In this document: positions 53,026 to 62,920 of the stretch, piece after piece
How positions within the stretch are numbered: the stretch's first letter is position 1
Layout of the letters: every line of letters starts with the position of its first letter
Assembly (NCBI GenBank): GCA_022844565.1
Contig: JALHLK010000006.1
Coordinates: forward strand, 62,001 to 126,000
Reading direction: 5' to 3'
DNA: 64,000 nt
DNA from: Saprospiraceae bacterium
Lineage (GTDB): Bacteria > Bacteroidota > Bacteroidia > Chitinophagales > Saprospiraceae
Position numbers and translations under genes: made by a program
The notes under the pieces: generated by a model
The model's database searches: none
What the model was told of the DNA's origin: nothing
Seen by the model: only the letters and a program-made list of their open reading frames with translations

Positions 53026-56000
53026 TTATAATTCATCTGTTTTAAAATACTCTTTTTTGTCTTTGTATTTAGCTCTAATTTTTGTAACCGTTTCTGGAGA
53101 TACTTGATCTGCCCTATTGCCAAAAGATGTCCTGACAAAACTTATGACTGCTGCTATTTCTTCATCGGTGAGCATTTTTTCATAAGCCATCATAGGGACA
53201 CTGCCTTCATATCTTTTACCAGCTATACTCATAGGACCTACTACACCTTTCAGTACGATTTTTACTAATCTTTCGACATCTCCGACAACCCATTCTGATG
53301 CAGCAAGCGGAGGAAATCCTGATTGCAATAATCCTTTGCCATCTGGTTGGTGACAAGTCGCGCAAGAAGCCTCATCATAATATATTTCTTTGCCTTTTGC
53401 TAAGAAAGGAGATAGGTTTTCTTTCCCACTTTTTAATTCTCCACCTGTTGTATATTCTGGTAGGTTAACAGGCTTTATACGCGTTGTGAAGTTTTTAACG
53501 ACCGCTTCGTATGTTGGTTTTATCCATAAATCCAAACCTTCGACGGTATAGTTGGCCAGCATTGGTTGAGCCACATTCTTAGGCAACCATGATATAGCCA
53601 CAAGAGCCTCTAGTCGTACACGGCCATGGATGTCTTTTGAAGCCGCATCAAGGATAGCCATACTGTTGGGTAGACGATCTAAGTTATATCTCACACACCT
53701 TACCACTGCTGATCGTACGCGGTAATCTTTCGAAGCGAATAGTTTATTAAGCAAATTTTGGTCTATATCATTCATACCCCAAGATACCCAAAATGCCTCT
53801 AAAAGATGATGCTCGTACCTCGGATCTTTTGTATCCAGTTTGTCTATCCATTGTTTTAAAGCCTTTTTCACGTCTGCTTTATCTCTGCCACGCAATTCTC
53901 TTTTGGTACGATACCTAGCTCTATACTCTGGTAATTTTAAATTATCTAAGAGATCCGCTATACTCGCCTTATCAATTTTAGGTGGTACTACCAAAGGTCT
54001 ACCAGGGTAAGTAATTCTATATACACGACCATGCACATGATCTCTCAATGGATCGCGAGCATTGTGCTGCATATGCCCTACCAATACATTGTGCCAATCT
54101 ATAAAATAGAGCGACCCATCTGGTGCAAACTCCATATCTACTGGTCTAAAATTAGGATCCTTGCTTGTGACTAAATCGTGTCTAAAACATGAGACAAAGC
54201 CTGTTCCATCATCCGTCATGGTATGCTGCTTCATTCCTAAGAACCCAATCGTATTATTGATGAGTAAGTCACCCTGTACATCCTCTGGAAAATGTCTGCT
54301 ATACACAAATTCTAAACCAGAAGTAGGTCGCACGCGTTGGAATGGCTCGAATAAAGACTTAGATGACGGACCGCTTATACCATAGACGGGCTTGATGGTA
54401 CTTGGCATCAACCATCGGACATCTGGTCCTGAAGTCTCTGCAAAAATGTCTTGTCCCCACTCATCGAATGCTATACCCCAAGGGTTTGGAATAGGGATTT
54501 GGGCATATCGTTCTAAATGTTTTCTGTTAGGATTAAACCGGTAGAATCCTCCATTCGTAGCGCGTACAGGGCCATATGATGTCTCAACATTGGTATGCAA
54601 AAATACACCTTCAGCCATAATGATCGCACCAGATGGATCCGCACAAAAGGCACTAATAGCATGGTGTGTATCATGATCGTCAAATCCACTTAATAAGATT
54701 TCTTCTCTATCAACTTTGTCATCACCATTATCATCAACGAGTAATTTGAGATGGGTACTTTGTGAAACATACACCCCCTCAGCTGACAACTCAAACCCAA
54801 TTGGTAGATGAAGATTATCAGCAAAAACTTTACTTACATCAGCTTTACCATCATTATTTGTATCCTCCAATATCAATAATTTATCGTTTGGTTTTTCGTC
54901 ACCAGGTTTGTAGTGTGGGTAAGATGGCATAACAGCTACCCAAAGTCTACCTTTATTGTCAAAGGTCATTTGTACAGGATTAGCCAGTTCTGGAAAATCC
55001 TCTTCCGAAGCAAACAATTGAAGTTTATATCCTGGTGGAACTTTGAAGGTAGCCAATACACTATCTCCATAAAGATATCTCGGCTCCTTACCTTCTATCA
55101 ACGGATAATTGGTAGGAATAACAGGAATTTGTGTTGTTTTAGCATCTGCTTTTTTTACATCAAAACTTTTACCACTTGCCAGGCTCCAAATGAGCGTATC
55201 CCTAATCGAGATCATTTCATCGAGTTTCTTGAGCTCATAAGGATAGTTGTCTTGACCGTAAGGATTGTACCTCCTTCCAAACACATGCACACCATTAGGT
55301 ATCTTGTAGAAGTTCTCCCAGTACCAGTTTTTGTCTTTGACTGCTTCAGTGATTTCTTTGTCAACTGATTGACTTGCCTCTATACCAAAAAGTTTTTGCA
55401 TAAGGTATTCAGAAAATATAGTATATCCTTTAGTATTGAGCTGAAACCCGTCTGTAGTCAAATCATCGCTTTCTTTGCTATACCAAGATTTAGAAGCTTC
55501 AAAGAGATTTATAAATGGGACCCCTTCTTTAAGCGCTACTTCTTGCATCATATTGGTGTAAATGGCTAAGTTGGCGTTTTCTTTTTTACCATCGGGCAAA
55601 TCTAAAGAAGATGACAAATCTTCAAAAGCTATAGGAGATAATAAAACTAATTCTGGAGCAGCAGTACCATTGTATTTTTGCTCTTTTGTATGTTTTATAA
55701 ATGCAGATAATTCCTCTTTTAAAACATTAATACTATCTATACTTTCAAATGATTCGCTATACCCAAAAAAGGCAAGAATTACATCAGTTTTGTATCTTGT
55801 AAGCCATTCATCAGGATAGGCGAATGTACCTTGGCTATTTGAAATGTTTGCATATTCGGACTGAAAAGCCTCTGCACCTGGAAAAGCCCAAGGTAAATTC
55901 CGACCCGAGTGAGGCCTAAAACCCGGTGTATCACCCGACCGACAAAAATTACGCACCAAAATTGATGAATCCTTAAAGGCAGTTTGAAGCATGGGTTCGA

Positions 56001-56172
56001 AGGTGTCGTAATTGAGTAATCTGCTACATAAGTTGCTGCCTATTAATGAAAGCGTCATGTTTTTTCTAGGAGTAATAATGCCTGATTCTTGTGGCTTATT
56101 GCATGTTGAAAAAACAAAAATGAGAAGCAGAATTAGCCCCTGACCAAACAGAGATGATTTAGATTTAGCCAT
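53026..56172 (-). CDS. SGNH hydrolase - PVC-type propeller - HEAT - cytochrome c fusion lipoprotein
   Basis: 1048 residues with lipoprotein signal (LILLLIFVFSTC). An SGNH/GDSL-like N-terminal region (~40-270) carries a NFCRSGDTPG block and DGFQLNTKGY; the usual catalytic Ser motif is replaced by LIGSNLCSR. A PVC-type dehydrogenase propeller (~370-740) has PVQMTFDNKGRLWVAVMPSY and DMEFAPDGSLYFIDW. HEAT-like repeats (~750-910) follow, then a class I cytochrome c domain with CATCHQPDGKG and Met ligand candidates. It probably oxidises a sugar derivative in the periplasm or at the surface with electrons passing to the heme. Operon with ThuA. Confidence 0.9.
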   Translation of the reverse strand: MAKSKSSLFGQGLILLLIFVFSTCNKPQESGIITPRKNMTLSLIGSNLCSRLLNYDTFEPMLQTAFKDSSILVRNFCRSGDTPGFRPHSGRNLPWAFPGAEAFQSEYANISNSQGTFAYPDEWLTRYKTDVILAFFGYSESFESIDSINVLKEELSAFIKHTKEQKYNGTAAPELVLLSPIAFEDLSSSLDLPDGKKENANLAIYTNMMQEVALKEGVPFINLFEASKSWYSKESDDLTTDGFQLNTKGYTIFSEYLMQKLFGIEASQSVDKEITEAVKDKNWYWENFYKIPNGVHVFGRRYNPYGQDNYPYELKKLDEMISIRDTLIWSLASGKSFDVKKADAKTTQIPVIPTNYPLIEGKEPRYLYGDSVLATFKVPPGYKLQLFASEEDFPELANPVQMTFDNKGRLWVAVMPSYPHYKPGDEKPNDKLLILEDTNNDGKADVSKVFADNLHLPIGFELSAEGVYVSQSTHLKLLVDDNGDDKVDREEILLSGFDDHDTHHAISAFCADPSGAIIMAEGVFLHTNVETSYGPVRATNGGFYRFNPNRKHLERYAQIPIPNPWGIAFDEWGQDIFAETSGPDVRWLMPSTIKPVYGISGPSSKSLFEPFQRVRPTSGLEFVYSRHFPEDVQGDLLINNTIGFLGMKQHTMTDDGTGFVSCFRHDLVTSKDPNFRPVDMEFAPDGSLYFIDWHNVLVGHMQHNARDPLRDHVHGRVYRITYPGRPLVVPPKIDKASIADLLDNLKLPEYRARYRTKRELRGRDKADVKKALKQWIDKLDTKDPRYEHHLLEAFWVSWGMNDIDQNLLNKLFASKDYRVRSAVVRCVRYNLDRLPNSMAILDAASKDIHGRVRLEALVAISWLPKNVAQPMLANYTVEGLDLWIKPTYEAVVKNFTTRIKPVNLPEYTTGGELKSGKENLSPFLAKGKEIYYDEASCATCHQPDGKGLLQSGFPPLAASEWVVGDVERLVKIVLKGVVGPMSIAGKRYEGSVPMMAYEKMLTDEEIAAVISFVRTSFGNRADQVSPETVTKIRAKYKDKKEYFKTDEL

Positions 56173-56297
56173 GTTGATTTAAATTTGGAATAAAAATAGC
56201 GTTTTGTTTAAACTTCTGTGTTTTATATCCAATTTTTTTGAGCTTTTACTTATTTGATTAGATTTAAGGGCAGTTTTATGTGATAGAAAAAAGGTTT

Positions 56298-56627
56298 TTA
56301 TAAGTTTTCGTCCTCCAACATTTGTAAAGCAGCATTTAACTCCGAAGCAGCATGAAAATCGGCTAGTTTTTTGGCATATTTTACACCTCCATTATAGATA
56401 TTCTTGGCTTCATCAAATTTCCCTATTTTTTCATAACATTTGCCTAGATGGTAGTAAAGACCTACATACTCGGGATCCAATAGCTTAAGTTTCTCAAATA
56501 TTTCTATCGCTTTATTAATGTCGATTTTTTCCGTTTCTTTAGCTAAAGCGAATAATAAAAATGGATCGTTATCACCTTTTTCTATGAGTTCCTTGATATG
56601 TTCTAATCTACTCAATGTTGAATTCAT
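56298..56627 (-). CDS. Small TPR protein
   Basis: 109 residues with about three TPR helices-pairs (DPFLLFALAKETEKI, DINKAIEIFEKLKLLDPEYV and GLYYHLGKCYEKIGKFDEAKNIY). No signal peptide or other domain. It is divergent from etfB. Function is probably protein-protein interaction; no partner is evident. Confidence 0.85.
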   Translation of the reverse strand: MNSTLSRLEHIKELIEKGDNDPFLLFALAKETEKIDINKAIEIFEKLKLLDPEYVGLYYHLGKCYEKIGKFDEAKNIYNGGVKYAKKLADFHAASELNAALQMLEDENL

Positions 56628-56690
56628 GTTAAGTATATATTATAAAATAAAAAATATTAACTTAAAGTTAAATTTTTGACGTAAACAATT

Positions 56691-56698
56691 TACCTTTG
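56691..56698 (+). promoter_or_regulatory. -7 box (TACCTTTG) of etfBA
   Basis: A perfect TAnnTTTG box in the divergent region, ~118 bases above the etfB ATG, implying a ~110-base leader. No standard -33 box. Confidence 0.4.
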
Positions 56699-56815
56699 TG
56701 TCAGTTATTTAACTATAACCTAAAAGGTGAGACAAAAATAAGGAATTGTATGAATTGTTAAGCTTTTACTTTTCCTAAATCAAAATTAATATTGAAAATT
56801 TAAATTATCGAATTA

Positions 56816-57556
56816 ATGAAATTATTAGTTTGTATTAGTAAAACCCCAGATACTACTTCAAAGATAAGCTTTGTAAACAATGGGACACAATATAATGAAG
56901 AAGGAATCAGCTTCATAATGAATCCATATGATGAGTGGTATGCCTTGGTTAAAGCAATTGAGATCAAGGAAAAAAATGGTGGAACTGTAACAGTAATCAA
57001 TGTAGGTGATGCTTCTAATGATATTGTGATCAGAAAAGCACTTGCTATTGGGGCAGATGATGCCATAAGGGTAGATGGTAAACCTACAAGCGCAGAATAC
57101 GTTGCTAAACAAATCGCGCACATTGCTAAGCAGCAAGCTTATGATATCATTTTCACAGGTAAAGAAACGATAGATTATAATGGGTCTGAAGTTGGTCCTA
57201 TGGTAGCAGAATTATTAGATTATGATTATTTTGCCTTTGCAAGTGACTTAAGTATTGATGGATCAAAAAAGACCGTAAGTAGAGAAATAGAAGGAGGGGT
57301 AGAAATTACAACTTCTACAAATCCAATAGTCGTATCAGCTGCAAAAGGATTAGCAGAACAAAGAATTCCCAACATGCAGGGTATTATGATGTCTAAAAGG
57401 AAGCCCCTTGAGATTGTAAATCCAATAGCGGTAGCAGAGAAAGTAAGTGTCAAAATTCATACACTACCCGAAGCCAAAAAAGGTGTAAAACTAGTAGATT
57501 CAAACGATATGGATGAATTAGTTAGATTGCTTCACGAGGAAGCGAAAGCGCTTTAA
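56816..57556 (+). CDS. etfB: Electron transfer flavoprotein beta subunit
   Basis: 246 residues. It has KLLVCISKTPDTTSKISF at the N-terminus, NPYDEWYALVKAIEIKEK, and the AMP/FAD-region PMVAELLDYDYF, GGVEITTSTNPIVVSAAKGL and IPNMQGIMMSKRKPL signatures. It carries electrons from acyl-CoA dehydrogenases to the quinone pool with EtfA. It is 31 bases before etfA. Confidence 0.96.
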   Translation: MKLLVCISKTPDTTSKISFVNNGTQYNEEGISFIMNPYDEWYALVKAIEIKEKNGGTVTVINVGDASNDIVIRKALAIGADDAIRVDGKPTSAEYVAKQIAHIAKQQAYDIIFTGKETIDYNGSEVGPMVAELLDYDYFAFASDLSIDGSKKTVSREIEGGVEITTSTNPIVVSAAKGLAEQRIPNMQGIMMSKRKPLEIVNPIAVAEKVSVKIHTLPEAKKGVKLVDSNDMDELVRLLHEEAKAL

Positions 57557-57587
57557 ACATTTTTTTAAACTTAAAATTAGTAGTAAA

Positions 57588-58541
57588 ATGTCAGTATTAA
57601 TTGTCATAGAGGCTGTAGAAGGTAAATTAAATAAAGGTGCATTTGAGATATGTACCTATGGATATAAAACATCTAAAGTATTAGGCACCACTTGCGAAGC
57701 ACTTATTATTGGAGATGCTCATAATGCCACTGAAGTGGGTAAGTATGGTGTTGCAAATGCACTCCAAATAGGAAATATTAGTTTTGATAGTAAAGTATTT
57801 ACCCAAATAATTGCAAAAACAGCCAATGACCTAGGAGCAGATACCATTATTTTTAGACATAATTCGACAGCTAAAAATGTAGCTGGAAGATTAGCGATAA
57901 GAATGGATGCGGGGTTGGTTTCAGGCGTTAAATCTATACCTCAAGCCAATGGAAATACCTTATTAGTAGATAAATCTGTTTACTCTGGTAAAGCTATTGC
58001 AACTTATGAAATAAACAGTCCCGTTAAAGTCTTAACTGTCATGGGCAATACCATACAGCCCGAGATCGTAGGTGAAGCTGCAATAGTTACTTTATCGAGT
58101 ACTCCGATTCCTGCATCTACTACACAAGTAATAGAAAGAAAAACCATAACTGGCATCGTACCGCTTCCTGAAGCTGAGATGGTTGTCTCTGCCGGACGTG
58201 GTATGAAAGGCCCCGAAAATTGGGCAATCATCGAAGAATTAGCATCAGAAATTGGAGCTACTACAGCATGCTCTAGACCTGTCGCAGATGCACATTGGAG
58301 GCCTCACCACGAGCATGTCGGTCAGACAGGTGTCGCTATAAGACCTAATCTATATTTTGCCATAGGAATATCAGGAGCCATCCAACATTTAGCTGGAGTA
58401 AATAGCAGTAAAACCATCGTTGTGATCAATAAAGATCCCGAAGCACCTTTCTTTAAAGCTGCAGATTATGGGGTAGTAGGTGATTTGTTTGAAATTGTAC
58501 CTAAGTTGACGGAGGCGATCAGGAGGTTTAAGCAGCATTAA
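57588..58541 (+). CDS. etfA: Electron transfer flavoprotein alpha subunit
   Basis: 317 residues. The C-terminal FAD domain is intact: VSAGRGMKGPENWAIIEELA, ATTACSRPVADAHWRPHHEH, VGQTGVAIRPNLYFAIGISG, then AIQHLAGVNSSKTIVVINKD and DYGVVGDLFEIVP. It pairs with EtfB. No Bacteroidota-specific fusion; acyl-CoA dehydrogenase genes are not nearby. Confidence 0.97.
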   Translation: MSVLIVIEAVEGKLNKGAFEICTYGYKTSKVLGTTCEALIIGDAHNATEVGKYGVANALQIGNISFDSKVFTQIIAKTANDLGADTIIFRHNSTAKNVAGRLAIRMDAGLVSGVKSIPQANGNTLLVDKSVYSGKAIATYEINSPVKVLTVMGNTIQPEIVGEAAIVTLSSTPIPASTTQVIERKTITGIVPLPEAEMVVSAGRGMKGPENWAIIEELASEIGATTACSRPVADAHWRPHHEHVGQTGVAIRPNLYFAIGISGAIQHLAGVNSSKTIVVINKDPEAPFFKAADYGVVGDLFEIVPKLTEAIRRFKQH

Positions 58542-58567
58542 AAAAGTGATTGGTAGTAACTTTTTTT
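58540..58567 (+). terminator. Possible intrinsic terminator after etfA
   Basis: aaaaaagt, 11 bases, actttttt (stem of eight AT-rich pairs) ending in a T-run at 58561-58567. It overlaps the end of the etfA stop codon region. The stem is weak. Confidence 0.35.
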
Positions 58568-58879
58568 AATCTTTGTAAGCTATATCTTAGGTCGTTTTAA
58601 TCATACGTAATTATTGGGCTCCATGTCGATGTGTATGGATTGAGAAATTGTTTATAAATAACTTAGGCTCATTCTTGAAGTGGCCTTAATCAAAAATACG
58701 TTAAAAAATTACGGAATAAAACCGTTAAAAATTTGAAACTGTTTGAGCACGTAATGCTATAAAATCAAAATGATATTGTATTATAACATATTAATCGAAG
58801 CTCAAAATTTATGCGAGTTTTTCAAATTTAGGTTTTATGAAGTGATTTTAGTATTTTTGGTTAAAGCCTTGATTTTTTG

Positions 58880-58905
58880 GTTCTTTTGTATCAAGACAAA
58901 AGAAC
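58880..58905. repeat. Hairpin repeat in the etfA-DUF547 gap
   Basis: A perfect 10-bp stem gttcttttgt / acaaaagaac with loop atcaag. The ggttcttttgtatcaagac context is a repeat type I associate with Bacteroidota genomes. The remaining 58568-59047 is AT-rich and holds no gene I can see. Confidence 0.55.
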
Positions 58906-59022
58906 AGAGTATTGATTGAGGGGTATTGCTACTTGATTACGTAGAATTCTTTTACATGTGTTTTTACCCACAGCTTTCGATATAGAGCCAATTTTTGTTA
59001 CATTTATGTGATAATTCCGTTA

Positions 59023-59030
59023 TACTTTTG
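59023..59030 (+). promoter_or_regulatory. -7 box (TACTTTTG) of the DUF547 gene
   Basis: A perfect -7 box 17 bases before the ATG at 59048. The nearest TTTG lies 25 bases upstream, longer than usual. Confidence 0.4.
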
Positions 59031-59047
59031 TTTTAAAATTTATTAAA

Positions 59048-59746
59048 ATGAAATATAGTATAGTTCTTTTAAGCTTACTCTTTACATTAAAAAGCATAGC
59101 TCAGCCCACATATGCTGATTGGAACACTTTTTTAAAAAAATATGTATCTACTACCGGAGAGGTAAACTACAAAAGTATTAAGGCTAATCGCAGTGAATTG
59201 GATAAAATCACTAAAGAATTTAGTAACACAAAGGTGTTAGATGCGTGGTCAAAAGACGAGCAGTTGGCATTTTGGATTAATGCCTACAATGCGTTTACCG
59301 TGTCGCTATTGGTAGATAATTATCCATTGAAGAGCATCCAAAATCTCGACGGCGGAAAGACTTGGGATGTGAAACGAATTACCATTGATGGAAAAAAGTA
59401 TTCCTTAAACTATATTGAAAATGACATTATCAGACCAAAGTATAAAGATGCTAGAATTCATTTTGCTGTAAATTGTGGTGCTGCATCATGCCCGCCATTA
59501 TTGAATGCTGCATTCATGGGTAAAACGCTTAATACACAATTAGAAGCGGTTACCAAAACTTTTATCAATAATAAGCGATTTCAGACATTATCCCCTTCAT
59601 CTGCCAAAATATCCAAAATATTTGAGTGGTATGCAAAGGATTTTGGAGATCTCGTCACCTTTATAAATAAGTATAGTGCTGTACAAGTAAAAAAGGATGC
59701 AAAAGTGATTTATAATGATTACGATTGGTCTTTAAATGGGAAATAA
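59048..59746 (+). CDS. DUF547 exported protein
   Basis: 232 residues with signal peptide (IVLLSLLFTLKSIAQ). The DUF547 core has AFWINAYNAFTVSLLVDNYP, NYIENDIIRPKYKDARIHF and VNCGAASCPPLLNAAF, with the conserved Cys pair. The fold is related to papain-like/transglutaminase-type proteins, but function is unknown. Single gene. Confidence 0.93.
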   Translation: MKYSIVLLSLLFTLKSIAQPTYADWNTFLKKYVSTTGEVNYKSIKANRSELDKITKEFSNTKVLDAWSKDEQLAFWINAYNAFTVSLLVDNYPLKSIQNLDGGKTWDVKRITIDGKKYSLNYIENDIIRPKYKDARIHFAVNCGAASCPPLLNAAFMGKTLNTQLEAVTKTFINNKRFQTLSPSSAKISKIFEWYAKDFGDLVTFINKYSAVQVKKDAKVIYNDYDWSLNGK

Positions 59747-59901
59747 AGACCCAAATTATACTTGTCATTCACCCTGAACTTTTAAGCAGTTTTTATTAAA
59801 AATTGCATAAAACTTACCTCAGTTCTAAAAGATTTAACGTAATTATAGGGTAATGCCCTTTTTTAAAACAAGGGATATTTCTTATTTCAGCTTATGATTC
59901 T

Positions 59902-59969
59902 CAACATTTGAACATTTCCAACATTTGAACATTTCCAACATTTGAAAATTTCCAGAATTTGAACATTGA
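59902..59969. repeat. 17-bp tandem repeat, four copies
   Basis: caacatttgaacatttc at 59902, 59919, 59936 (one change) and 59953 (degenerate). It lies in the 430-base gap 59747-60176, which otherwise contains only the phoH promoter box and an AT-rich hairpin near 59795. Confidence 0.75.
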
Positions 59970-60143
59970 AAACATGTCCGAAACTCCCTTTAATTAAACA
60001 AATGACATCTTAATACGTTTGCATTTTATGTCAATGAAAGATGAAAAGTAAATTTATATTTTTATTATCTATTGTAAATGACCTTTTTAAGTTAAGTAAT
60101 AAAAATTTCACATATTAATTTATAAGATGTGATATAGATATTA

Positions 60144-60151
60144 TACTTTTG
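60144..60151 (+). promoter_or_regulatory. -7 box (TACTTTTG) of the phoH operon
   Basis: A perfect TAnnTTTG box 25 bases before the TTG start of phoH. Confidence 0.45.
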
Positions 60152-60176
60152 TAACACACACAAATAGAAAAGAAAT

Positions 60177-61247
60177 TTGATAGAACCAAACTCAAGTAGC
60201 CTTGCTGAAGTAAATATCAGTATTGAAGGAATAAACCCTTTAGTCATATTCGGAGAAAATGACGCAAAGATTAAATTAATCAAAAAATCATTTCCAAATG
60301 TAAAAATAACATCTAGAGGTATGTTGCTCAAGATCGTTGGTGGCGATGAAGACGTGGCAATCGTTGACGTATTTTTTAAAAACATCCTTTCGACCATCAA
60401 AAAGCATGGTAATGTGACGATGCAAGAATTAGAGGATCACCTTTTAGGCAACGATCCATCAATTGGCAAGATAGCCAGTGAAGAAAACAAGCATGTAATC
60501 GTATATGGTAAGGATGGCCGACCAATAAAAGCCAAGACAATTAACCAAAAAAAGTTGGTTGATCAATCGAGAAGTAATGATATATTATTTGCCATAGGAC
60601 CTGCGGGGACCGGAAAAACGTATACAGCTGTAGCATTAGCAGTTGCCGCACTAAAAAGTAAATTGGTGAAGAAAATCATCTTGACGAGGCCGGCAGTAGA
60701 GGCAGGTGAAAGTCTTGGATTCTTACCTGGAGATCTAAAGGACAAGATTGATCCATATTTAAGGCCTTTGTACGATGCTTTGGATGACTTATTTCCTAGT
60801 GATAAGCTTAAATTTTTCATGGAAAATAGAGTGATCGAAGTGGCTCCGTTAGCGTATATGAGAGGACGAACGCTTGATAATGCTTTTATCATCTTGGATG
60901 AAGCACAAAACTGTACACCTCCTCAAATCAAAATGTTTTTGACAAGATTGGGGCCTAACGCCAAATGTATTATTACAGGTGATTTAACACAAATTGACCT
61001 TCCCTACAATCAAAAATCTGGTTTAAAAGGCGCCTTAGATATTCTAGGCAATATCAATGGTATCGCTCAAGTCTTTTTAAGTGAAGAAGATGTAGTCCGT
61101 CATCGATTGGTCAAAGAGATCATCAAACGATACAATATCATTGAGGAGCAAGAGCGAGAATGGTATGAAAAACAAAAGAAAGAAAAACAAGAGCTTAGGA
61201 TGGCCGAGCAAAAAGCAAGATTAGAACAAAAAGAAAAAGAAGAATAA
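60177..61247 (+). CDS. phoH: PhoH-family ATPase
   Basis: 356 residues. An N-terminal KH-like region (1-85) precedes the PhoH P-loop domain: FAIGPAGTGKTYTAVALAV (Walker A), RPAVEAGESLGFLPGDL, AFIILDEAQNCTP (Walker B) and ITGDLTQIDLP. The C-terminus is a Lys/Glu-rich helix. PhoH proteins are RNA-linked NTPases. The start is TTG at 60177: a TAG lies four codons upstream in frame and the first ATG is residue 44, inside the N-terminal domain. It begins a four-gene unit; osmC follows after one base. Confidence 0.95.
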   Translation: MIEPNSSSLAEVNISIEGINPLVIFGENDAKIKLIKKSFPNVKITSRGMLLKIVGGDEDVAIVDVFFKNILSTIKKHGNVTMQELEDHLLGNDPSIGKIASEENKHVIVYGKDGRPIKAKTINQKKLVDQSRSNDILFAIGPAGTGKTYTAVALAVAALKSKLVKKIILTRPAVEAGESLGFLPGDLKDKIDPYLRPLYDALDDLFPSDKLKFFMENRVIEVAPLAYMRGRTLDNAFIILDEAQNCTPPQIKMFLTRLGPNAKCIITGDLTQIDLPYNQKSGLKGALDILGNINGIAQVFLSEEDVVRHRLVKEIIKRYNIIEEQEREWYEKQKKEKQELRMAEQKARLEQKEKEE

Positions 61248-61248
61248 T

Positions 61249-61656
61249 ATGACTTCGGAAGTTTTATACAAAGGTGGACTTCGCACAGTGTGTACGCACA
61301 TCAAATCAAAAGAAGAAATCATCACCGACGCTCCAACAGATAACAATGGAAAAGGAGAGGCTTTCAGTCCTACAGACTTATTGGCTACCTCATTGAGTGC
61401 GTGTGCTATGACCATCATGGGGATCGCAGCAAATAATCACGAAATAGATATTGAAGGTACCAAAGCAGAGGTACTCAAACACATGGCTTCTGACCCAAGA
61501 AGGGTTAGTCAAGTAGATGTAGCATTTCATATGCCAAATAGGACATATACCAACAAGGAAAAAACTATTTTAGAAAAAGCGGCATTAACTTGTCCCGTGG
61601 CCAAAAGCCTTCATCCTGATATCATTCAAAACCTTACTTTTTTGTGGAATGACTAA
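61249..61656 (+). CDS. OsmC-family protein
   Basis: 135 residues of the OsmC/Ohr fold. The two redox Cys positions are in LSACAMTIMG and ALTCPVAKSLHP. The family reduces organic hydroperoxides with a peroxidatic Cys; this branch (YhfA-like) is less well defined. It overlaps the aroA start by 8 bases. Confidence 0.92.
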   Translation: MTSEVLYKGGLRTVCTHIKSKEEIITDAPTDNNGKGEAFSPTDLLATSLSACAMTIMGIAANNHEIDIEGTKAEVLKHMASDPRRVSQVDVAFHMPNRTYTNKEKTILEKAALTCPVAKSLHPDIIQNLTFLWND

Positions 61657-62920
61657 ACAAATAAAGATTACCTGCCCTCAAAAAGACCTAAAAGGGAAGA
61701 TAAAACTTACTGGTTCGAAGTCAATTGCTAATAGGGTGCTATTAATTAGGGCCTTATGTGGAGAAGATTTTGAGATAGAAAATGTATCTGAATCAGATGA
61801 TACAGCTACCTTAATGCAACTGTTAGGAAGTGACGAATATGTTCTTGATGCACATCACGCAGGTACCACTTTTAGATTTATGACGGCTTATCTAGCCATA
61901 AAAGGGGAAGACAGACAGTTGACAGGTTCTTCAAGAATGAAACAAAGACCTGTAGGCCCATTGGTTGATGCACTCAATATGCTAGGATGTAATGTTACTT
62001 ATCTTGAAAATGAAGGATATCCACCACTGCAATTTGGCCCACACCAATCTACGATCAACAAAGAAGTGAGCATCAAAGGCAATGTAAGTAGTCAATATCT
62101 TTCGGCCTTATTGATGGTAGCTCCGATCTTACCTCATGGTTTGAAATTAACGATTTTAGAAGATCTAGTCTCTAGACCATATCTGGAGATGACGCTTTCG
62201 ATTATGCAATATTTTGGTGTCAATCATACTTGGATAGACAATATCATTACTGTAGAAAGACAAACGTATCAGGCAAGACCATATTTCGTCGAAGCAGATT
62301 GGTCAGCAGCATCGTATTATTACAGCATCGCTGCTATAGCTGGTAGTGCAGATATTACCCTCGAAGGCCTTTTCCAAAATTCATTGCAGGGAGACTCAGC
62401 GATTGCATCTATCGCGTCTTCATTTGGTGTAGCTAGTACTTACAGTGATAAGGAAGTGAGACTTGTGAAGTCCGCGGATTCAAAAGCTCAGACATTTATA
62501 GAATACGATTTTATTAAGCAACCAGACATTGCTCAAACCGTATTTGCCATGTGCGCTGCTTTAAATGTCAACGGATTGTTTACGGGATTGAAGACATTGT
62601 TTATCAAAGAGACAGATAGAATTAAAGCATTTCAAACAGAGTTGGCAAAAGTGCAGGTGTATCTATCTAAAGTGCCAAAAAGATTCATTGATAGTGAAGG
62701 AGATGATTTCTACATGATAGAAGGTGAGGCAACTTACGGTATGAGTCCAACCTTTGATACGTATCAAGATCATAGAATGGCTATGGCTTTGGCACCTCTT
62801 GCCATACAGCACCCAATATTTATTAATGACCCTGCAGTGGTTTCAAAATCTTATCCAGACTTTTGGGAACACCTTAAATCATTGGGATTTGTGATTGAAG
62901 ACAATGATTCTTCTCTATGA
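61649..62920 (+). CDS. aroA: 3-phosphoshikimate 1-carboxyvinyltransferase (EPSP synthase)
   Basis: 423 residues. It joins PEP to shikimate-3-phosphate in the chorismate pathway. Signatures: KLTGSKSIANRVLLIRALC (S3P/PEP binding), HAGTTFRFMTAYLA, SGNVSSQYLSALLM-like GNVSSQYLSALLM, LFIKETDRIKAF and YQDHRMAMALAPLA near the C-terminus. It sits between osmC and a TonB-like gene in a run of overlapping genes. Confidence 0.96.
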   Translation: MTKQIKITCPQKDLKGKIKLTGSKSIANRVLLIRALCGEDFEIENVSESDDTATLMQLLGSDEYVLDAHHAGTTFRFMTAYLAIKGEDRQLTGSSRMKQRPVGPLVDALNMLGCNVTYLENEGYPPLQFGPHQSTINKEVSIKGNVSSQYLSALLMVAPILPHGLKLTILEDLVSRPYLEMTLSIMQYFGVNHTWIDNIITVERQTYQARPYFVEADWSAASYYYSIAAIAGSADITLEGLFQNSLQGDSAIASIASSFGVASTYSDKEVRLVKSADSKAQTFIEYDFIKQPDIAQTVFAMCAALNVNGLFTGLKTLFIKETDRIKAFQTELAKVQVYLSKVPKRFIDSEGDDFYMIEGEATYGMSPTFDTYQDHRMAMALAPLAIQHPIFINDPAVVSKSYPDFWEHLKSLGFVIEDNDSSL

